Source of the DNA: Sphingobacteriales bacterium
GTDB lineage: Bacteria > Bacteroidota > Bacteroidia > Chitinophagales > CAIOSU01
Assembly (NCBI GenBank): GCA_027483645.1
Contig: JAIXUD010000009.1
Location: 304,814 to 368,813, forward strand
DNA: 64,000 nucleotides
Reading direction: 5' to 3'
Position numbers and translations under genes: made by a program. The notes under the pieces were generated by a model that was not told the origin of the DNA, searched no databases, and was given only the letters and a program-made list of their open reading frames with translations. Numbering within the stretch: position 1 is the first letter of the stretch; the number at the start of each line of letters is the position of its first letter. Shown in pieces: positions 8,613 through 16,378 of the stretch.

Positions 8613-9182
8613 TTAATCCCTTGGTGTATTTGCCACAGTAGTTACTGGGCCATAGTACTTGTATGATTCTACCATCGCTTGGAAAGCAGGCAAATATTTG
8701 TTGAAATCTTCTTCGGATGTTGCACTGAAAACAAAGAATGGCACAATTTCCCCTTGATCAACATAGGCTACAGCTTCATAAGTGTTAGCGCTTTTGTTTA
8801 CCATTTTCAATACAATAGCACTGCCCTTGCCACGGTTAACCGTAATGCGGCCACCATCTTGTATGTGGATACCTGGTGAGGATATCTTGTACATATCAAT
8901 ATCGTAGCTCATCAAATCGTACACGTTATCTCCACTACCGGCCAAGCTGGTAGTGTTCACGAAAATATAGGCTCCCGTGTTCTCCCAGACCGTCCCTTCC
9001 GGATGGAATGCAGCGCCGAGGCCCATTTCTGTCGATATTTCTTTGTTGGATAGCCAACCATCAGGTGCAGCTACTGCATATGCGCTGCCTTGCTGATTGA
9101 TCAAAATGCTTTTACTGTCTTCTTGTGCGTAGGCGCCCACCATCATGCAGCTGGCCACTACTGTTAAAATCATTGTCCTCAT
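8613..9182 (-). CDS. Secreted protein of unknown function
   Basis: A 189-residue protein with signal peptide MRTMILTVVASCMMVGAYAQ (cleavage before Q or E). The mature domain is soluble, mixed alpha/beta, with no motif recognised; it has the PDGW...KEISTEMGLGAAFHPEG pattern seen in small uncharacterised exported proteins and a C-terminal segment EEDFNKYLPAFQAMVESYKYYG. A good Shine-Dalgarno GAGGAGG precedes the start by about nine bases. It is transcribed alone and ends at its own terminator. Confidence 0.75.
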   Translation of the reverse strand: MRTMILTVVASCMMVGAYAQEDSKSILINQQGSAYAVAAPDGWLSNKEISTEMGLGAAFHPEGTVWENTGAYIFVNTTSLAGSGDNVYDLMSYDIDMYKISSPGIHIQDGGRITVNRGKGSAIVLKMVNKSANTYEAVAYVDQGEIVPFFVFSATSEEDFNKYLPAFQAMVESYKYYGPVTTVANTPRD

Positions 9183-9451
9183 AACCTTTCCTCCTCAATT
9201 TATCCCGTGAATGATATATAAGCATACGGGGATTAGGTTAAAAGGTTACAACGATAGGTACGTATTAATGCGTAGCTTTATTAACAATGTAGGTCTAGCT
9301 ATAATTTGCGCTTATAAATCCCCCAAGCAAAGTGCATTTTTCATATAACCCGTTGTAAATCATTTGTTAATGTAGCCCTCCAAATAATACCCGAAGGATG
9401 TGCGGAACATTATCGTCTAACCTCTTGCACACTCTTAAAAACTACCCTTCC

Positions 9452-10873
9452 ATGAAAAAGACACTGCTATTTTTGCTAATGAGTATGAGCCTAATGGCTG
9501 CCCAAGTAGCCCTTACCGATTTTGAAGGAGTTGATGAATATCTATGCTTGGATATGGATAACTTGGACAACTACGCTAACCCCACCTTCCCTGTACACTA
9601 TGGCCCACCTGTTTTTGCAGCTTTTGATAACACGCCTGCCGATAATGCGGTAACCGATAAAGGCGCAACGCTAGGAAGGGTATTGTTTTATGACAAACAA
9701 TTAAGCATTAACAATACCGTGGCATGCGCCAGCTGCCACATGCAGGCACTCGGCTTTACTGATACGGCTGCACTGAGTACGGGTTTTGATGGCGTGGGCC
9801 TTACAGGCGCACATAGTATGCGGTTGGGCAACGCCCGCTTTTACCCTGATAGCGTAATGTTTTGGGACAAGCGCGCTGCCGACCTAGAGGCACAAAGCAC
9901 CCAGCCCATACAAAATGAAGTAGAAATGGGCTATGATGCCGCGCATGGTGGGTTTGACACCTTGATACCTAAACTGAACGCCCTACCTTACTACCCTGAG
10001 CTGTTCGAGTTTGTGTATGGCGATACCATTATTACCGAAGAACGTATACAACTCGCACTTGCCCAGTTTATACGTAGCATGGTATCAGTTAACAGTAAAT
10101 TTGATACCGGCTTTGCAGCCGTGTTCAACCCACAACAGCCCGGGGCCAATATTGGAGCCAACTTCCCAAATTTTACTGCACAAGAAAATCGCGGTAAAAC
10201 CTTGTTCCTAGCTGCACCCAACAATGGCGGTGCCGGTTGTGCAGGTTGCCATGCACCACCGACTTTTGGCTTGAATACCAACGTAAATAGTAATGGCCTA
10301 GATGCTGGCGAAACAATCATTTTCAAATCGCCTTCATTAAAAAACATTGCCCTTGGCGGCACCTTCATGCACGATGGCCGCTTTACTACCCTTGCCGAAG
10401 TAGTGGAACACTATAACAGCGGTGTGCAAGTAGGCCCTGCTACCGATGCCCGACTGCTATTGCCACCCGGTGGCCCCGGCGGACCGCAGCCTATACGCCT
10501 AAACTTAGTTGCGGCGGATAAGGCCGCACTGGTAGCATTTCTGCAAACGCTTACTGATAATGTGCTGATAGCTGATGCCAAGTTCTCTGACCCTTTCTGC
10601 AAGACGGCTACAGGAATTAAAGAAGTAGCCAATGGATTTGATTTGCAAGTATACCCTAATCCGGTTCAAAATGCAGCAACCATCCGTTTCGCCAATCCAA
10701 ATGCATCCACTTATCGCCTATCCCTTACCGACCTAAGTGGCCGCACCGTTTGGCAGCAAGCCAATAATACCAGCGAAGCACAGCTACATACTGATGGTTT
10801 GGCTACGGGGCTGTATATATTGGTAATTGAAGGGAATGGAAATAAGGAAACCCGCAAACTGATTGTAGAATAA
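9452..10873 (+). CDS. Di-haem cytochrome c peroxidase family protein with T9SS sorting domain
   Basis: A 473-residue exported protein. Start at ATG 9452 gives a signal peptide (MKKTLLFLLMSMSLMAAQVA); the open extension to 9398 would precede it. Two c-type haem sites, CASCH at 92-96 and CAGCH at 263-267, fit the MauG/bacterial cytochrome c peroxidase family. The second domain has FKSPSLKNIALGGTFMHDGRFTT-like features with a possible distal haem ligand Met. The last 75 residues (from LQVYPNPVQN to TRKLIVE) are a type A T9SS sorting domain, so the protein is predicted to be exported beyond the outer membrane instead of staying in the periplasm. Physiological substrate unproven. Confidence 0.92.
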   Translation: MKKTLLFLLMSMSLMAAQVALTDFEGVDEYLCLDMDNLDNYANPTFPVHYGPPVFAAFDNTPADNAVTDKGATLGRVLFYDKQLSINNTVACASCHMQALGFTDTAALSTGFDGVGLTGAHSMRLGNARFYPDSVMFWDKRAADLEAQSTQPIQNEVEMGYDAAHGGFDTLIPKLNALPYYPELFEFVYGDTIITEERIQLALAQFIRSMVSVNSKFDTGFAAVFNPQQPGANIGANFPNFTAQENRGKTLFLAAPNNGGAGCAGCHAPPTFGLNTNVNSNGLDAGETIIFKSPSLKNIALGGTFMHDGRFTTLAEVVEHYNSGVQVGPATDARLLLPPGGPGGPQPIRLNLVAADKAALVAFLQTLTDNVLIADAKFSDPFCKTATGIKEVANGFDLQVYPNPVQNAATIRFANPNASTYRLSLTDLSGRTVWQQANNTSEAQLHTDGLATGLYILVIEGNGNKETRKLIVE

Positions 10874-10893
10874 CTAAAGAACACGCGTTCCTT

Positions 10894-10943
10894 TGAAGCC
10901 CCTATGCGTTGCTGCCTGCGGCGTTTAGGGGTTTCTTTTTTTA
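10894..10943 (+). terminator. Terminator after the cytochrome c peroxidase gene
   Basis: GAAGCCCCTA (10895-10904) pairs with TAGGGGTTTC (10926-10935), closing a GC-rich loop, followed by TTTTTTTA. It ends 12 bases before the convergent PIN gene stop and may serve both directions, although the T tract favours the plus strand. Confidence 0.7.
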
Positions 10944-10954
10944 TCGTACCTATA

Positions 10955-11356
10955 TTAAAATGGGTTCTTAATTGTCAATACTTGCTCAATGATTTGTCCG
11001 TGCTGTAAATCTTCAGAAAAAAGTATTGTTGCTCCCGATTCTAATGCTGAAGCAATAATCATACTATCATAAAAGGAATATTTATACTTAGAAGCGATCT
11101 TGCAAGCAGTTAATATGGTTGTAGTAGTGTTTACATGCAGTTGATTATTTTGGCTACACTCCAAAATTGCCAAAGATGCCTGTTCAAATGGTACCTTAAA
11201 CTTTCTGGTGATAATATTGCATAATTCTTGAAGAACTTGGGTGCTAACCACAGTTTCATTATCGTTTACCAAAGCTTGGGCTTTTAGCTTTTTCTCTGGT
11301 TCAGAAACTGAATAAGTATAGACAAGGATATTGGTATCCAAAAAAATCCTAACGCT
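10955..11356 (-). CDS. PIN-domain ribonuclease, VapC-like toxin
   Basis: About 133 residues from ATG 11356 (MSVRIFLDTNILVYTYS). The PIN acidic site is seen as D8 in FLDTNI, a mid-domain Glu in VLQELCNII, D in KYSFYDSMIIASAL and D in ILFSEDLQHG, so all four metal-binding acids seem present. VapC-type toxins cleave tRNA or other RNA in the cytoplasm. Its start overlaps the 3' end of the upstream small gene by eight bases, the usual antitoxin-toxin arrangement. A longer open start (11398) lies inside the antitoxin gene and is not preferred. Confidence 0.85.
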   Translation of the reverse strand, partial: SVRIFLDTNILVYTYSVSEPEKKLKAQALVNDNETVVSTQVLQELCNIITRKFKVPFEQASLAILECSQNNQLHVNTTTTILTACKIASKYKYSFYDSMIIASALESGATILFSEDLQHGQIIEQVLTIKNPF

Positions 11357-11558
11357 CATTGGCTTCATCTCTACTAAATTTAAACCCTCTGGTATCAATA
11401 GTTAGAGCTGAAAAAGTTGCCTGTTTTTTAATAACATTATTTTCTGTTAAGCCCTCGTCTTTTGAGAAAACAATTACTTCCAACTGCTTCCCTACATAAT
11501 CTTTAGGAATAGCCACAGAAATGGAATCTTTGTGAGGTATGATGATAGTCCTAATCAT
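11349..11558 (-). CDS. Probable antitoxin partner of the PIN toxin
   Basis: A 69-residue protein, first gene of the pair. The N-terminal MIRTIIIPHKDSISVAIPK-DYVGKQLEVIVFS pattern resembles AbrB/SpoVT-like or similar small swapped-hairpin DNA-binding antitoxin folds (ISVAIPKDYVGKQLEV), and the charged C-terminal tail (RGFKFSRDEANER) is suited to neutralising the toxin. The assignment rests mainly on position and overlap with the toxin gene. If it binds DNA it would repress its own promoter, as type II antitoxins do. Confidence 0.65.
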   Translation of the reverse strand: MIRTIIIPHKDSISVAIPKDYVGKQLEVIVFSKDEGLTENNVIKKQATFSALTIDTRGFKFSRDEANER

Positions 11559-11651
11559 GTAATTACTTTAATTGTTAAGATAACACCCTTTTTGGCTTTA
11601 AACAAATACCTAGTAATAACTTGACCTTATATACAATTAGTTCAATGACCC

Positions 11652-12671
11652 CTACACAGTCAAAAATCTATCCTCCACATAAGCCACACACAAATCAATA
11701 GTAGCTTGTATGCCTTGCTTGTGGGTGCGCTCAATGCCATGGCTGGCACTTACACCAGGGCCAATAAGACCAACCCGTAGGTTTTTCCCGGCACGTAAAG
11801 CTGCGGAACCATCGGAGCCGTAGTATGGGTAAACATCGAGCATATACGGTATCTCGCGCGCCTCGGCCAATTGCACCAGTTTCTTGCGGAAGGCGTAGTC
11901 ATACGGCCCGCTGCTGTCTTTGGCGCAGATGGAGCAATGGGTTTCTTTACCTGCACAGCCGTCGCCCACCACGCCCATGTCTATAACCAACATCTCGTCG
12001 GCAGTTTCGGCGTAGCCGCCTGTACCACCGTGGCCTACTTCTTCATAATTACTGAAGTATAGTTCCACGGGCACATCCCAACCTTTTTCTTTGGCAATGC
12101 GGGCCAATTCAAACAGCACCAAACAGCCCGCTTTGTTATCCATAAACTTGGATTTGATAAAGCCGCTCTTGTATTCGGTATAGTGGGTCTCGAAACAAAC
12201 AAAGTCCCCCACCCTAATGCCGAGTTGTTTTACCTCGTTCTCGTTGGTTACCACCTCATCCAAGCGCACGTGCATGGTATCAAAGTCCCGCTTGGTAGTG
12301 CTCAGGTCTTTATTAACATGCGTAGCTGGATTGTTGAGCAATAGCGTGCCATTGTAAGTATGCCCATCCAACGTACGAACCCGCAAGTAGCTGCCCTCAT
12401 AGGCATTAAGCGATACGCCTCCAATGGTGGATATGCGCAACGTGCCGTCACCCTTAATACCAGTAACTATCCCGCCCAGGGTATCAACGTGGGCAGCGAT
12501 AACAAGCTGTGGAGCCTCGCCCAAGGCGCAGCGAACCGCCCCTTTGTTGGTAAACTCCGGCAACCAGCCGTAGCTCTTCAATAGGTCGTAAATATACACG
12601 CTGGCTTCTTCGGTATAGCCACTGGGCGAATCAATATTCACCAATTCTTCGAGGGTTTTGCAGTCTAGCAT
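11652..12671 (-). CDS. M42 family metallopeptidase (glutamyl aminopeptidase / endoglucanase-M type)
   Basis: A 339-residue cytosolic aminopeptidase-like enzyme, normal for family M42. Di-metal site residues are visible: His in AAHVDTLGGIV near 70, bridging Asp in DNKAGCLVLFELA near 180, the EEVGHGG general base/ligand near 212, DMGVVGD near 234 and the C-terminal His in SHGIERTHKQGI near 317. These form dodecameric tetrahedral aminopeptidases that trim peptides; substrate preference is not readable. It is monocistronic and divergent from ftcD. Confidence 0.9.
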   Translation of the reverse strand: MLDCKTLEELVNIDSPSGYTEEASVYIYDLLKSYGWLPEFTNKGAVRCALGEAPQLVIAAHVDTLGGIVTGIKGDGTLRISTIGGVSLNAYEGSYLRVRTLDGHTYNGTLLLNNPATHVNKDLSTTKRDFDTMHVRLDEVVTNENEVKQLGIRVGDFVCFETHYTEYKSGFIKSKFMDNKAGCLVLFELARIAKEKGWDVPVELYFSNYEEVGHGGTGGYAETADEMLVIDMGVVGDGCAGKETHCSICAKDSSGPYDYAFRKKLVQLAEAREIPYMLDVYPYYGSDGSAALRAGKNLRVGLIGPGVSASHGIERTHKQGIQATIDLCVAYVEDRFLTV

Positions 12672-12710
12672 GGTGCTAAATTAGGGAAATTGGTTGATTG
12701 GACTAACTGG

Positions 12711-12775
12711 GACGACAGACGACGGACGACAGACCACGTTTAGACCTGGTCTGTCGTCCGTCGTCCTTTTTTTTT
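12711..12775. repeat. GACGACAGACCA-family hairpin with T tract upstream of ftcD
   Basis: A perfect 19-bp inverted repeat (12718-12736 with 12747-12765) built from repeated GACGAC/GACAGACC units closes a 10-base loop and is followed by C and nine T residues. It has the shape of a strong terminator pointing right, towards the ftcD start 26 bases downstream. Related sequence occurs at about 2643-2672 and 56669-56697, so this is a dispersed repeat family. Confidence 0.8.
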
Positions 12776-12800
12776 AACTTTATACCAAACCCCACTCAAC

Positions 12801-14486
12801 ATGACCCGTAAGCTGGTAGAATGTGTGCCGAATTTTAGCGAAGGCCGAAACATGCAGATCATCAAACAGATAACCGACGCCATTGAAAGCGTGGAGGGTG
12901 TGAAGCTGCTGGATGTAGACCCGGGCAAGGATACCAACCGCACCGTGGTTACGTTTGTGGGTGAGCCTGAGCCAGTTGCCGAAGCGGCCTTTCGTGCCAT
13001 TAAGAAGGCCAGTGAGGTGATAGATATGAGTAAGCACAAGGGCGAGCACCCGCGCTTTGGTGCTACGGATGTTTGCCCGTTTATACCCATTAGCGGCGTA
13101 ACCATGGAAGAATGCGTGGAGATAGCCCGCAAGGTGGGCGAACGCGTGGGAAATGAACTGAGCATACCCGTATATCTATATGAATATGCCGCCACCGAGC
13201 CAAAGCGCAAGAACCTGGCCAGCGTGCGCGCTGGCGAATATGAAGGAATACCTGAAAAGATAGCCAAACCTGGGTGGAAACCAGACTTCGGCCCAGCTAA
13301 GCTAAATGCAAAGAGTGGCAACGTGGCCATAGGGGCTCGAGAGTTTTTGGTGGCGTATAATGTAAACTTAAATACCACTTCCGTTCGCAGGGCGAACAGT
13401 ATAGCTTTTGATGTTCGCGAAGCGGGCCGCACCAAGCGCGAAGGCGACCCTATAACTGGCCCAATTGTCAAGGACGAAAAGGGCGTAGCCGTACGCATAC
13501 CCGGTACATTAAAGGCGGTAAAGGCTATCGGCTGGTATATTGAGGAATACGGTGTGGCGCAGATTAGCATGAACCTTACAAACGTGGCGATTACCCCCGT
13601 GCACGTTGCCTTTGATGAGGTAAGCAAAAGCGCCATCAGCCGCGGCATACGGGTAACTGGTTCGGAATTGGTGGGCTTGATACCATTGAAGAGTTTGGTG
13701 GATGCAGGCAAATACTTTCTGGAGAAGCAGCAGCGCTCCGCGGGCGTATCAGAAAGCGAGCTGGTGAAGATAGCGGTAAAGTCGCTGGGGCTGGATGAGC
13801 TGAAACCGTTCGACCCACAGAAACGGGTAATTGAATACTTGCTAAACGACCCAGCCGATAGCAAGCTAGTAAGCATGAACCTTAAAGCCTTCGCCGACGA
13901 AACCGCCAGCGAATCGGCGGCACCGGGCGGGGGCAGTATTTCGGCTTACGCGGGGGCGCTGGGTATATCATTGGCCACCATGGTAGCAAACCTTAGCAGC
14001 CACAAGCGTGGCTGGGATGCCCGCTGGCAGGAGTTTGGCAATGCTGCGGCAAAGGGCCAAGGCATAAAAGACCAACTGATAAAAATGGTGGATGAAGATA
14101 CCCGTGCCTTCAACGGCATTATGGCGGCCTTTGGATTACCTAAAGGCAATGATGCCGAAAAAGCTGCCCGCAAGCAAGCCGTGCAAGCAGCCACAAAGTA
14201 TGCCATAGAGGTACCTTTTAAAGTAATGGAGCTAAGCCTGCAAAGCTTGCCCATCATCAAGGCCATGGCCGAAACCGGCAACCCCAATAGCGTAACTGAT
14301 GCAGGGGTGGGTGCCCTTTGTGCCCGTACCGCGGTGCTTGGTGCCTTCCTCAATGTTAAGGTAAATGCTGGCGGACTGGATGACAAAACCTACGCCACCG
14401 ACATCGTACAACGCGGCGAAGCCCTAGTAGCCGAAGCCAACAAACTGGAGCAAGAGATTTGGGCCGTGGTGAATGGGAAGATATAA
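12801..14486 (+). CDS. ftcD: Bifunctional glutamate formimidoyltransferase / formimidotetrahydrofolate cyclodeaminase
   Basis: A 561-residue two-domain cytosolic enzyme, close in length to animal FTCD. Residues 1 to about 340 are the formimidoyltransferase (start MTRKLVECVPNFSEGR, then RTVVTFVGEPEPVAEAAF, HPRFGATDVCPFIPISG), which moves the formimino group from N-formiminoglutamate to tetrahydrofolate. Residues about 355-561 are the cyclodeaminase (SESAAPGGGSISAYAGALG, then NPNSVTDAGVGALCARTA), which releases ammonia. Together they finish one branch of histidine degradation, matching hutU at 33.4 kb. Many bacteria keep the two activities on separate genes, so the fusion is worth noting. It is transcribed alone. 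Confidence 0.95.
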   Translation: MTRKLVECVPNFSEGRNMQIIKQITDAIESVEGVKLLDVDPGKDTNRTVVTFVGEPEPVAEAAFRAIKKASEVIDMSKHKGEHPRFGATDVCPFIPISGVTMEECVEIARKVGERVGNELSIPVYLYEYAATEPKRKNLASVRAGEYEGIPEKIAKPGWKPDFGPAKLNAKSGNVAIGAREFLVAYNVNLNTTSVRRANSIAFDVREAGRTKREGDPITGPIVKDEKGVAVRIPGTLKAVKAIGWYIEEYGVAQISMNLTNVAITPVHVAFDEVSKSAISRGIRVTGSELVGLIPLKSLVDAGKYFLEKQQRSAGVSESELVKIAVKSLGLDELKPFDPQKRVIEYLLNDPADSKLVSMNLKAFADETASESAAPGGGSISAYAGALGISLATMVANLSSHKRGWDARWQEFGNAAAKGQGIKDQLIKMVDEDTRAFNGIMAAFGLPKGNDAEKAARKQAVQAATKYAIEVPFKVMELSLQSLPIIKAMAETGNPNSVTDAGVGALCARTAVLGAFLNVKVNAGGLDDKTYATDIVQRGEALVAEANKLEQEIWAVVNGKI

Positions 14487-14543
14487 TGTGCAGGTATTTG
14501 TATCTTTTTAAGGTTTTGTGATTGTAAAGGGAAAGCCAATACC

Positions 14544-15239
14544 ATGTTGCGAAAGTTTGCATTTATTCTAGTGATGGTTGCCTTTGCGGATTTCTATGGG
14601 TTTGCCCAAACACCGGGGCAAATGAAGGTGGTGAAGCCCAAACCAAGCTATACACAATGCAAAGTGATAGATACATTGGGGATAGACGGTAAGGAGTATT
14701 TTGTTCTAAGCCAATCCTATGCCCCGAACAGCGACAGGTTCCATTGCCAAGACCCTGATTACCCAGACGGTAACTTCCTAGCCTATTATGATAAAAACTA
14801 CGCTCCCACCAAAGGCGGAGCAGAAGTTGCCTATACATTTACCTTAAAAAATCATATAGTAGTTGGGGAGTACATGTACTATTCGCCTACTGGGCAATTG
14901 TTATCTGTCGATTATTTCGTGACAGGCATAATCGAAAGCACTGGTACATACTGCAAAGGCTGGCGCTGCATGAAAACTTTTTACAATAGCAACGGGCTAC
15001 CCATAAAGGAAATACAATATTACCAAGATAGCAGCATCTATAGAGAAATCAGGCTTGAGACAAACGACACCTTGGGATATCGGCAAACTAGCACGATATC
15101 AGCCTTAGAATATGATATTAACGGTACATTACTTTATAAATACAACTGCCAAAATCTCACCCGCATTTCACTAAATGCTGATGGTAGTATTAAACGAGTT
15201 GATCCTATTGAAAGCTGTAGCTTTCAGTTGGAGCGATAA
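14544..15239 (+). CDS. Secreted protein of unknown function, MORN/YwqK-like strands
   Basis: A 231-residue protein with signal peptide MLRKFAFILVMVAFADFYGFAQ. The mature part repeats short Y/G-rich strands such as VGEYMYYSPTGQLLSVDYF, IIESTGTYCKGWRCMKTFYNSNGLPIKEIQYYQD and TLLYKYNC, which recalls MORN-like or YwqK-type repeats, but the match is weak. Six or so cysteines in the mature part could form disulfides. It lies 57 bases after ftcD on the same strand; no functional link is apparent. Confidence 0.7.
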   Translation: MLRKFAFILVMVAFADFYGFAQTPGQMKVVKPKPSYTQCKVIDTLGIDGKEYFVLSQSYAPNSDRFHCQDPDYPDGNFLAYYDKNYAPTKGGAEVAYTFTLKNHIVVGEYMYYSPTGQLLSVDYFVTGIIESTGTYCKGWRCMKTFYNSNGLPIKEIQYYQDSSIYREIRLETNDTLGYRQTSTISALEYDINGTLLYKYNCQNLTRISLNADGSIKRVDPIESCSFQLER

Positions 15240-15288
15240 TACACGCCATATACCACCCTTAATACCCTTTCTGTATTATCTTTACCGC

Positions 15289-15353
15289 GTAAAGTACTTG
15301 ATACTTGATATTATTGTCACCCTGAGCCTGTCGAACGGGCACTACTTGATACT
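15289..15353. repeat. Dispersed repeats before gldC (TACTTGATACT and CACCCTGAGCCTGTCGAA)
   Basis: TACTTGATACTTGATA (15294-15309) and TACTTGATACT (15343-15353) flank GTCACCCTGAGCCTGTCGAA (15316-15335). The first motif also lies upstream of proB at 2696-2713. The second belongs to a CCTGAGC-TGTCGAA repeat class seen in many bacterial genomes. The tract occupies almost all of the gap right up to the gldC start. Confidence 0.7.
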
Positions 15354-15359
15354 AAAAAG

Positions 15360-15713
15360 ATGACCACTAAGAGACAAATAATAATTACTGTAGAACTGGA
15401 CGACGACAAACTACCGCAGCGAATTTTTTGGCAAGCCGATGACGCTGGCATGAACGAGCCGCGCGACACGAAGAGCATGATGCTCTCGTTCTGGGACCGG
15501 GATGAGGACAATACCCTTCGATTCGACCTACATACGAAAGACTTGTATGTGGACGAGATGAAAAACCACTTTTTGCAAACCCTAGTAAGCATGGCCGAAA
15601 CCTACCGCCGCGCCACTGGCCACGACTTTGTGCTGGGCGAAATGAAAACCTTCACCACCCAACTAAGCGGCAAAATACAAGATGCCGAAGACGAGAAGGA
15701 AGGTAGGAAGTAA
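15360..15713 (+). CDS. gldC: Gliding motility protein GldC
   Basis: A 117-residue cytosolic protein that matches GldC along its length: VELDDDKLPQRIFWQADD near the start, the diagnostic KSMMLSFWDRDEDNTLRFDLHTKDLYVDEMK centre and an FLQTLVSMAETYRRATGHD helix. GldC is restricted to Bacteroidota and is linked genetically to gliding motility, though cells lacking it still move partly; its biochemical role is unknown. No other gld or spr gene is adjacent. The start at 15360 abuts a TACTTGATACT repeat, so its promoter must lie in repeat DNA. Confidence 0.9.
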   Translation: MTTKRQIIITVELDDDKLPQRIFWQADDAGMNEPRDTKSMMLSFWDRDEDNTLRFDLHTKDLYVDEMKNHFLQTLVSMAETYRRATGHDFVLGEMKTFTTQLSGKIQDAEDEKEGRK

Positions 15714-15751
15714 ATGTGAAATAGGAAATAGGAAATCAAAAACTGTTACCT

Positions 15752-16162
15752 ATGAGGACTGCTAACTTGTTTGGGGCATTATTAATGATTTCATTAACTT
15801 TTGCTTCTTGCTTTTCCAAAACATCCCTGCCCAAAGATAGAAATGCGGTTTCTATTTCATTTAATGATGGCTTAATAACATGTTCTTATCCTGATAACGA
15901 ACTAACCGAAGAAATAAAGCTGGAGGAGGTGGGGCTAGTGGCCGTAGTAACCACCAACCAAGGTCCTGCAGTAAATGATTGGTTTTTAATATTGGGGCAT
16001 GAAGACAAAACCACTGGTGTTGTGCTTCCCATGGATAGAGACGAAACCAAACCAATACTAGATACCGTGATTAAATTTCCCGGATTTGATCATTTGAGAT
16101 TTATTGAAGCTAGTGGCTCAACCAGTAATGCTTACTTTGTGGTATGGAATAAGCAGAGATAA
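15752..16162 (+). CDS. Small lipoprotein of unknown function
   Basis: A 136-residue protein with a lipoprotein signal peptide (MRTANLFGALLMISLTFASC); the lipobox FASC places the lipidated cysteine at residue 20. The mature domain is beta-rich (ISFNDGLITCSYPDNEL, LVAVVTTNQGPAVNDWFLILG, NAYFVVWNKQR) with no family recognised. It begins 38 bases after gldC on the same strand, separated by an AATAGGAAATAGGAAAT repeat, so cotranscription is possible. Confidence 0.75.
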   Translation: MRTANLFGALLMISLTFASCFSKTSLPKDRNAVSISFNDGLITCSYPDNELTEEIKLEEVGLVAVVTTNQGPAVNDWFLILGHEDKTTGVVLPMDRDETKPILDTVIKFPGFDHLRFIEASGSTSNAYFVVWNKQR

Positions 16163-16169
16163 TTGCCTT

Positions 16170-16230
16170 TGCAAGGTTGGAGCCTAGGCTCGCCCGGAAC
16201 TCCTCTAGCGAGGTGGTTGGGCACAGAGCC
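16170..16230. repeat. Imperfect palindrome in the gap after the lipoprotein gene
   Basis: GCCC-AAC-CCTC (from 16192) pairs imperfectly with GAGG-GTT-GGGC around TAGC, flanked by GAGCCTAGGCTC (about 16180-16191), itself a palindrome. There is no T tract. It could be a small dispersed repeat or a folded RNA; nothing else is seen between 16163 and 16315. Confidence 0.35.
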
Positions 16231-16315
16231 ATCAATCCTCGAGCATAGCTAATTATATAATCCCATCTAGCCAAGTTTGAACTCTGCGCAATTTACCTAT
16301 TCGTACAACACCACC

Positions 16316-16358
16316 AAAAAATAAAACTCCCACCTCGGAAGCCAAGGAGGGAGTTTCT
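16316..16358 (-). terminator. Terminator of the thiolase gene
   Basis: On the minus strand AAACTCCC and CCTTGG pair with CCGAGG and GGGAGTTT around a short loop, followed by TATTTTTT. It starts about 20 bases after the thiolase stop. Confidence 0.8.
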
Positions 16359-16378
16359 CTCAGTGATGGCATTAATCT

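Noticed and set aside
12740-13876. 378-codon minus-strand frame over ftcD
   Set aside because: It is Ser/Thr/Ala-rich shadow sequence antisense to a strongly supported gene and begins in the dispersed repeat.
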